Notes under the pieces: generated by a model | Told to the model about the DNA's origin: nothing | Seen by the model: the letters and a program-made list of their open reading frames with translations, nothing else | Databases searched by the model: none | Made by a program: the position numbers and the translations under genes | Assembly: GCA_903847285.1 (NCBI GenBank) | Contig: CAINDH010000136.1 | Span: 9,986-73,985, forward strand | Length of the DNA: 64,000 bases | Reading direction: 5' to 3' | From: an uncultured Verrucomicrobia subdivision 3 bacterium | GTDB lineage: Bacteria; Verrucomicrobiota; Verrucomicrobiae; Limisphaerales; UBA11358 | Shown: in pieces, positions 58,560 through 64,000 of the stretch | Numbering within the stretch: the first letter of the stretch is position 1 | Layout: each line of letters begins with the position of its first letter

Positions 58560-59081
58560 TCACCGATGCTTCAGCCACATCAGCAATGTGCCGAGCATGA
58601 GCGCAAAAAAAATCGCCGCGAGCACCACCACGCGGTTGCGGGCGACGCGCTTTTCGTAGCGCAGCGGACGCAAGCCTTGCACGCCACCGGCGGCGAGGTA
58701 GTTCACGAGGCGCGGATTGCTGGTGGTCGGGCCGCGAAAATGATTTATCAGCCGCCGCCACAACGCGGGCAGATCGTATTTGCGCACGCCAAGTTCGTTG
58801 TAATAATCGGGCGAGGCGGAATCATCGCGCGCCATCATGGGCTTCACTTTGACGTCTTCAAAGACCGGCTCAGCAGGCGTGGGCGGGGAAACGACGGGTT
58901 CAGTCGCGCGCGGAATGGTTCCGCCGGAAGCTGTGGCGGTGGAGCGAAATTTTGGCCCGGCAGGCGCGCGCGACAGCTGGGTGTCGAGCTTCTTGATCTC
59001 GGCCTCCAGCTTTTGGATCTCGGCTTCCAGCGAACGCGCCTTGTCGGAGATCGGATCGGACTTTTTATCAAGAAAACCCAT
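58560..59081 (-). CDS. Coiled-coil membrane protein, pair member 1
   Basis: 173 residues. A charged coiled coil at 12-45 (ISDKARSLEAEIQKLEAEIK and onwards), then a proline/alanine/threonine-rich linker, the segment ASPDYYNELGVRKYDLPALW, and one membrane span at the C-terminus (VVVLAAIFFALMLGTLLMWL). The topology suggests a tail-anchored protein with its coiled coil in the cytoplasm. It starts 6 bp after the stop of the next gene, which has the same layout. No known family is recognised. A cell-envelope or scaffold role is inferred from topology only. Confidence 0.7.
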   Translation of the reverse strand: MGFLDKKSDPISDKARSLEAEIQKLEAEIKKLDTQLSRAPAGPKFRSTATASGGTIPRATEPVVSPPTPAEPVFEDVKVKPMMARDDSASPDYYNELGVRKYDLPALWRRLINHFRGPTTSNPRLVNYLAAGGVQGLRPLRYEKRVARNRVVVLAAIFFALMLGTLLMWLKHR

Positions 59082-59087
59082 GAGGCC

Positions 59088-59735
59088 TCACTTTTTCACT
59101 AACAGGAGAGCGATGATGCCCAGCGCGCCGAGCAGTAGCGGCCACGTCATTGCCAGCCCGATTTTGCAAAGCTGGCCAAAGCTCAATTCCGCCAGCGACG
59201 GCGCGGCGGCAGTGACGGGAGAATTTTTCTCGGCGACGGCGGCGATGGTTTTTGCTTCGCCGGCAAGTGCGGAAATTTTTAGCCGGGCGGAATTCCATTC
59301 CATGCGGGCGTTCTCAATGGTGGTCAGCGCGCGGGTGAGTTCGATCTGGAAATTTTCTTTGGTCCAGTTCGTATCCTGGATGGCCTGCACTTTGGCGAGC
59401 GCGGTGCGAAAATCGCCGATGGTCTTGACCATTTGCTCGGCATCGCGGCGCGCGTTGAATTCGGCTTCCTCGAGCAGGCCGAGACCGCGGGTGAGGTTCT
59501 GGATGATTTCCTGGCGACCGGTCTGGAACTCGGTCTGGCGGCGGCGGACTTCTTCAAGCCCGGCGCGTTCCCGTTCCAATTCTTCTTGCGCCCGTTTGAG
59601 TTCGGCGAGCTTTTGCTGCGCTTCGCCGACTTTACGGTCAACGTCGTCGCGCGTCGGGGCGGCGGCAGCAAAAGGTGATTTGTGCGCCGAAAAATCAGTA
59701 TCAATGAATTCCGTGGAGTCGTATTCGCCAGCCAT
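59088..59735 (-). CDS. Coiled-coil membrane protein, pair member 2
   Basis: 215 residues. An acidic, disordered start (MAGEYDSTEFIDTDFSAH) precedes a long coiled coil (about 30-160; QKLAELKRAQEELERERAGL, RRRQTEFQTGRQEIIQNLTR, MVKTIGDFRTALAKVQAIQD) and a C-terminal membrane span (LAMTWPLLLGALGIIALLLV). Like its 3' neighbour it looks tail anchored. The two genes are 6 bp apart and probably cotranscribed; the similar design suggests that they form a heteromeric complex, which is inference. Function unknown. Confidence 0.72.
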   Translation of the reverse strand: MAGEYDSTEFIDTDFSAHKSPFAAAAPTRDDVDRKVGEAQQKLAELKRAQEELERERAGLEEVRRRQTEFQTGRQEIIQNLTRGLGLLEEAEFNARRDAEQMVKTIGDFRTALAKVQAIQDTNWTKENFQIELTRALTTIENARMEWNSARLKISALAGEAKTIAAVAEKNSPVTAAAPSLAELSFGQLCKIGLAMTWPLLLGALGIIALLLVKK

Positions 59736-59841
59736 GGGGCGACTTTAGACGCGCGCGGCAAAACTGTAAAGCGGGTTTGCGCTGCGGACGTGGTGCGACA
59801 GTAATTAATGCGCGTTGCGCTCGGAAATATTTAGAAATTTT

Positions 59842-60576
59842 TCACCGCCAGTGGCCGCGTGAGTTATGCCAGCCGTGGTTGTCACGCCAGCAGTTTCCAC
59901 CAATCCACACCGCGCGCGGGTGCGGAGGATACGCCCAATGTCCCCCAACCCAAAACCAACTGTCGTTCCACACCCACTCGCCGCCTAGCCAGACGTATTC
60001 CGGGCCAGGTGCGAGGACGACCGTTTCCACCGGCGCGCGCGGCGGAGCCTGCCGGATGTAAGTCACCGTGCCGCGTGTCGTTTCAGAAGTAGCGCCTACC
60101 GTGGTGGGCGTATTGATCATGTAATTCACCACTTTGTCCGGCACGCCCGCATCGCGCAGGTCAATGATGTCCGCCGCGCTCAAATGAAACACCGTGTGCG
60201 AATTTTTAATCTGGTTGATGACGACATCTTCATTGATGCCCGCCTTGGCGAGCGATTTCACATCGGCAAGGCTCAACGGCATGCTTTGATCCACGCGCTC
60301 GTAAGTCTGCGGTGCCTGTGCTTGCAACCGCCGTTGCTGGTCTTGGTCAAAGAGATGGCCGAACAGCCCGCCTGCAATCGCGCCCGCTGCCGCGCCAATG
60401 AGCGCGCCTTCGCCGCCGTGACGCGGTCCGCCCGCCATCGCGCCCATGAAGGCGCCCGAACCCGCGCCAATCAGCGCGCCTGTGCCGGTATTGTCCGGTG
60501 AACCGTCCGGCGAAACGCAGCCGCTCAATAAAACGGCCGCGCCCGCTACCGATAAAATCATTACGTGTCTTTTCAT
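59842..60576 (-). CDS. Lipoprotein with glycine zipper and YXWXXGXW-type repeats
   Basis: 244 residues from ATG 60576, which starts a lipoprotein signal (MILSVAGAAVLLSGC; lipobox LLSGC). A glycine-zipper region (about 30-70: GALIGAGSGAFMGAMAGG and GALIGAAAGAIAGGLFGHLF) is followed by a helical part (about 85-155, MPLSLADVKSLAKAGINEDV) and C-terminal W-rich repeats: YVWLGGEWVWNDSWFWVGGH, then AVWIGGNCWRDNHGWHN. Glycine zippers insert in or span membranes. The W-x-x-G-x-W repeats are found in exported proteins of unknown role. No enzyme motif. It is divergent from pyrE. Confidence 0.85.
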   Translation of the reverse strand: MKRHVMILSVAGAAVLLSGCVSPDGSPDNTGTGALIGAGSGAFMGAMAGGPRHGGEGALIGAAAGAIAGGLFGHLFDQDQQRRLQAQAPQTYERVDQSMPLSLADVKSLAKAGINEDVVINQIKNSHTVFHLSAADIIDLRDAGVPDKVVNYMINTPTTVGATSETTRGTVTYIRQAPPRAPVETVVLAPGPEYVWLGGEWVWNDSWFWVGGHWAYPPHPRAVWIGGNCWRDNHGWHNSRGHWR

Positions 60577-60809
60577 AGTTAAATTTTCTGCCCGCCACCA
60601 TAACAGACAAGGGATGCAACGTCTGGATTCAATAAAAGTTTCCACAGATTTATATGCGTGATGGTATCCGGATTAGAGCGGTGGCAGCGACGGCAATGTT
60701 TATGTGGCTGCGGCTGGCCTGCGACACAGCGCTCTCCGTAAACCAAGGCTTTGCCGAATTAGCGCAGATTAGCGGTGAAAAATATTTTTGACCGCCTATA
60801 ATTCCGTCG
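60577..60809. promoter_or_regulatory. Divergent region, glycine-zipper lipoprotein / pyrE
   Basis: 233 bp between divergent genes. No strong promoter pair, hairpin or palindrome was found. A 5' pyrimidine-type attenuator was looked for and not seen. Confidence 0.3.
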
Positions 60810-61376
60810 ATGACAACCAATGAAGCGTTGCAAATTTTCCGCGACTCAGGCGCATTGCTCGAAGGCCATTTCGTTTTGCGGAGCGGTTTGCACAGCCGCC
60901 AATTTTTCCAGTGCGCCCTCGCGCTCCAGCAGATGCCTGCGGTGGAAAAACTCGGCGCGGCACTCGCGGCGAAATTAAAGTCGCTAGGCGCGGTAACTGT
61001 CGTTGCCCCGGCGATGGGTGGGCTGGTGATTGGGCAGGAAGTTGCGCGGCAACTTGGATTGCGGTTTATTTTCGTGGAAAAAGAGGAGGGAAAATTAGTT
61101 TTGCGCCGAGGCTTCAAGATTGCGCCCAGTGAAAAAATTCTCATCGTCGAGGATGTTGTGACCAAGGGCGGACGCGTGCAGGAGACGCTGGACATAGTCC
61201 ACGCGCACGGCGGCAACGTTGTCGGCGTGGCGATGGTGGTGGATCGCTCGAATGGTGCGGTGGATTTTGGAATGCCGTTTGTCAGCTTGATTTCATTGCA
61301 AGTTGAGACGTTTGACCCGAGCCAGCTGCCGCCGGATTTGGTAAAAATACCTGCGGTGAAACCGGGCAGCAAATAG
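60810..61376 (+). CDS. pyrE: Orotate phosphoribosyltransferase
   Basis: 188 residues. FVLRSGLHSRQFFQCALALQ at the start is the usual PyrE opening segment, AMGGLVIGQEVARQLGLRFIFVEKEEGK carries the flexible loop, and ILIVEDVVTKGGRVQETLDI is the PRPP-binding signature. It makes OMP from orotate and PRPP in pyrimidine synthesis. The following gene starts 2 bp after the stop, so cotranscription is likely. No other pyr gene is near. Confidence 0.95.
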   Translation: MTTNEALQIFRDSGALLEGHFVLRSGLHSRQFFQCALALQQMPAVEKLGAALAAKLKSLGAVTVVAPAMGGLVIGQEVARQLGLRFIFVEKEEGKLVLRRGFKIAPSEKILIVEDVVTKGGRVQETLDIVHAHGGNVVGVAMVVDRSNGAVDFGMPFVSLISLQVETFDPSQLPPDLVKIPAVKPGSK

Positions 61377-61378
61377 TC

Positions 61379-62242
61379 ATGGGCCATCCGTTGCAACTGA
61401 TGTCGTCCGCCGACTACGCCGCTGTCGAGCGCTCGCTCGGTGCGCAAGTAACCGAGCGCAATGGAGTTTTCTGGCGCCGGGTGCGCCCGTTTTTTTACCG
61501 CCCGGTGTTGCCCGTGCAGGAATTTTCCGAGGCCCAAACTGCTAACGCGTTTGGTTGGCCAAATGGTTTTCAGTATGCGTTGAGCGGCGCGGGCAAAACG
61601 GATTCGGCGCTGAACTTCATCATGCTGGATAATGCGCCCGACTATTCCGTAGAGAGCCTGGGTCGCCGGCGCAAGCAACTTATACGCGCAGCAGGACAGA
61701 TGTTTCAGGTGAAACCGTTGCGTGACCTGCGGGAATTTCAGCAGCAAGGTTTCGCCGCCTATCGCTCGTTTTACGAGCGCACCGGTTACACGCACCGGGC
61801 CGATCGAAAAAATGAAGCCGCGTTTCAGCAGTGGGCGGAAACGGTTTTCAAAAACCCCAAAGTCATTCTCCTGGGTGGTTACGGGCCGGATGGTCTCGTC
61901 GGCGTTTCGCGTTCCTACTGGGTGGGACGCACGCTGGTTTACGCGACGCTGTTCTGCGAAACGAATTCGCTGAAGAAAAATCTGGGCGAACTCATGTTCC
62001 ATGAATTGCGTCTGCTCGCGGCTCAGGAAGTGGGTATCACGGAAATTTTTGTGCGAAACTATCAGGGCGGAAATTCGCTCGATAATTATTACCTGATGCG
62101 CGGCTGCAAGCTCGTTTCCAAACCCGCCAAGATTGTCATGCCCGCCGCGGTGCGCGCGGGCATCAAGTATTTCCTGCCCAAGCAACACGCGCTACTCGCG
62201 GGTAAAATCACCGTTGCCGCCGCACCCTCCGCACCAGAGTGA
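61379..62242 (+). CDS. GNAT/FemAB-like acyltransferase of unknown substrate
   Basis: 287 residues, ATG 2 bp after the pyrE stop. The middle and late parts resemble the GNAT/FemAB fold: FAAYRSFYERTGYTHRADRK, a glycine-containing beta-strand turn VILLGGYGPDGLVGVSRSYW, and ITEIFVRNYQGGNSLDNYYL. No full acetyl-CoA motif is visible, so the cofactor is uncertain; a FemAB-type aminoacyl transfer is an alternative. The gene's 3' end overlaps the tail of a second FemAB-like gene on the opposite strand by 35 bp. Confidence 0.65.
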   Translation: MGHPLQLMSSADYAAVERSLGAQVTERNGVFWRRVRPFFYRPVLPVQEFSEAQTANAFGWPNGFQYALSGAGKTDSALNFIMLDNAPDYSVESLGRRRKQLIRAAGQMFQVKPLRDLREFQQQGFAAYRSFYERTGYTHRADRKNEAAFQQWAETVFKNPKVILLGGYGPDGLVGVSRSYWVGRTLVYATLFCETNSLKKNLGELMFHELRLLAAQEVGITEIFVRNYQGGNSLDNYYLMRGCKLVSKPAKIVMPAAVRAGIKYFLPKQHALLAGKITVAAAPSAPE

Positions 62243-63347
62243 CGCACACCTCCGAGTCGAGCAACTTGACCACGCCCGTCCGCTTCGCCACGCGCGCGAG
62301 TGGATGTATGAAGCAACAGTAAGCACCTGGCAACGGCTTGATGATTCCGCCGAAACCAAGCTTGAAATCAGTTGAGCCATCAAGCGCCATTTTTTGCGGA
62401 CTCCCGGCGGTTGCTTGGTTCGGATGCGCCACGTCAACGTTCACAAAGTCGAAATGCCGATAACCTCCGTTGCGCGCCGCGCGAATCATTTCCCACCACA
62501 AGAGTTGATTGGGGCGTAGTTCTGCGTGTTCGCCTGACCAGCCAACTTTCCAAACTCGGAACCAGCCGCCGAACACCAGTGCCAAGCCGCCCGCCACTGT
62601 CTTGCCCTCATGCTGAACAAGAAATAATTTTATCCAGCCGCGCGGCGCAAATTGGTTCCATAGTTGGTGCAGAAATTCCGCGTTCCCCGGATTCGGCGTG
62701 GTGCGACGGCGTTCGCAAAGTTTCCGCATTAGTTCCCAAAACAAATCCAAATCCGCCGCGCCACCCTCTACTACCGTCAGCCCGCGTTTCAATCCCTGCC
62801 GGATTTGGTGCCGGGTAGTGGCGCGCATCTCGGCTAGCAACGTCTCCTCGGTCTGGGCCAGATCCAGCACGAGTGTGGCCGACATATAGAACGGAGCGAT
62901 GGCACGGGGCGGTCGCACAAAACCATTCGCCTGCAAGTGTTCCGCCAAGCCGTGCGCGTCGTAGGGGAGTTGCGCGAGCAGATAAATGACGCGTTGCCGC
63001 CGGAGAAACGATTTAATTTCCGCGAGTAAAATAGTTTCCACCGCCGCGTCATTGCCCGTAATGCATGGTCCGCCAGTGATGTAGGCCCACGAGCCAAACC
63101 CGCCGAATGCCTGCAACTGGATTTGCGCGCCGGCGATCATGACACCATGTTCCGCCAGCACGAACCGCAACACCGTCCAGCCAATCGAGGCGCGCACGCA
63201 ACCCCAGCGAGAACTTTGTTCATGATGCGCGTCTGGCAGCGTCAGCAGGAAATCATCCCACTCGCGGTCTTCGGCCAAATCATTCCAGCTCACTTGGAAC
63301 GTCCGGCCGGCGTTTGAAATTTTTTTTGGTTCGGGAAATTGGCTCAC
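62208..63347 (-). CDS. FemAB/GNAT-family protein (BioF2-like acyltransferase domain)
   Basis: 379 residues from GTG 63347, chosen because the earlier frame start at 63452 reads as unlikely sequence; both are possible. The central and C-terminal region matches the FemAB/GNAT type: MRATTRHQIRQGLKRGLTVV, LFWELMRKLCERR, GWIKLFLVQHEGKTVAGGLA, ELRPNQLLWWEMIRAARNGG and FDFVNVDVAH. Such proteins add amino acids to peptidoglycan precursors, or N-acylate exported polysaccharide or protein. The convergent gene is a possible relative. Precise substrate unknown. Confidence 0.82.
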   Translation of the reverse strand: MSQFPEPKKISNAGRTFQVSWNDLAEDREWDDFLLTLPDAHHEQSSRWGCVRASIGWTVLRFVLAEHGVMIAGAQIQLQAFGGFGSWAYITGGPCITGNDAAVETILLAEIKSFLRRQRVIYLLAQLPYDAHGLAEHLQANGFVRPPRAIAPFYMSATLVLDLAQTEETLLAEMRATTRHQIRQGLKRGLTVVEGGAADLDLFWELMRKLCERRRTTPNPGNAEFLHQLWNQFAPRGWIKLFLVQHEGKTVAGGLALVFGGWFRVWKVGWSGEHAELRPNQLLWWEMIRAARNGGYRHFDFVNVDVAHPNQATAGSPQKMALDGSTDFKLGFGGIIKPLPGAYCCFIHPLARVAKRTGVVKLLDSEVCVTLVRRVRRQR

Positions 63348-63575
63348 GATTCCAGCTATGGAGCCGGAGCGGAATGATTTGAACAAGCCCGAAACAAAGC
63401 AACGAAGAAAATGTGGCGTTCCGACGGCGCTGCGCCACGTCAGCAGCGCCAAGCGCTTTTAAACTGTGCCATAATGCGCTTCTGGCGCAGTTTTGATTTA
63501 TTTTTGACGGCGGAGAAATCCGATCCTGTCATTTGTTTTCAATGGTTTCAGATGTTTTTTCGGGTTTGGCATGAT

Positions 63576-63595
63576 CCGGCACTTTTATTGCACGG
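63576..63595 (+). promoter_or_regulatory. Candidate sigma-54 (-24/-12) promoter ahead of dnaK
   Basis: CCGGCACTTTTATTGCACGG matches the consensus core: GG at 63578-63579, ten bases, then GC at 63590-63591, with GCAC after the GG and TTGCA at the -12 element. A start at about 63603 would leave a 39-base leader before dnaK ATG 63642. No CIRCE element is seen near it. Confidence 0.5.
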
Positions 63596-63617
63596 TCAGT
63601 GGTAGTAGTTAAACTAG

Positions 63618-64000
<383 letters not shown>

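Overview
This window looks like chromosomal DNA of a Verrucomicrobiota bacterium of the Pedosphaera/Limisphaera type (subdivision 3). This is inferred from content, not from a marker-gene comparison. The pointers are very large secreted proteins built of immunoglobulin-like and autotransporter-associated strand repeats ending in a shared FYR-x-x-FP tail, an ECF sigma factor paired with a serine/threonine kinase, the DUF3570/DUF4266 cassette, and weak or absent Shine-Dalgarno sequences. No CRISPR array, integrase, transposase, rRNA or replication origin was seen.

Region 1 (1-31.4 kb) is an envelope and extracellular-protein region. An AraC regulator end and a GH2 glycosidase are followed by tRNA-Tyr with a clear terminator. 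Then come three giant secreted proteins (1638, 937 and 2462 residues) with an M20 amidohydrolase between the last two, the ECF sigma factor/kinase pair, and a decayed relative of the giant proteins carrying two in-frame TAG codons and a frameshift. A tight operon follows: DUF3570 outer-membrane protein, TlpA-like thioredoxin, DUF4266 small lipoprotein, DsbD and an Ig-domain protein. A module of about 120 residues (GDEN module) occurs four times, and a C-terminal tail of about 70 residues occurs in four intact proteins plus a diverged copy in the pseudogene. An 867-bp 3' cassette is nearly duplicated between two of the giant genes.

Region 2 (31.4-47.7 kb) is mostly housekeeping: a cyclic-nucleotide-binding protein, a metallophosphoesterase, an NlpC/P60-like lipoprotein, ribD, a strong promoter with a 36-codon leader ORF and terminator ahead of an orphan gene, a GH13+GH133 two-domain glycogen debranching enzyme, type IV pilus/type II secretion ATPase genes, FmdB, a TPR membrane protein, a 51-residue zinc-ribbon protein and trpE. 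Small palindromic repeats and heptanucleotide tandem repeats are scattered here, three of the latter inside coding sequence.

Region 3 (47.7-64 kb) holds an efflux locus arranged like E. coli cecR-ybhGFSR (TetR and TolC divergent from membrane-fusion protein, ABC ATPase and permease, with a perfect 16-bp palindrome between). It continues with an osmoregulated periplasmic glucan operon (opgG, an extra gene, opgH), ogt, a pair of coiled-coil membrane proteins, a glycine-zipper lipoprotein, pyrE, two FemAB/GNAT-like acyltransferase genes that overlap tail to tail, and the start of dnaK behind a sequence matching a sigma-54 promoter.

Taken together, the first half suggests a cell investing heavily in long adhesive or enzymatic surface proteins. 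The pilus/secretion ATPase, the ECF/kinase pair and the periplasmic thiol-redox operon may serve their export, control and folding; those links are inference from proximity only.
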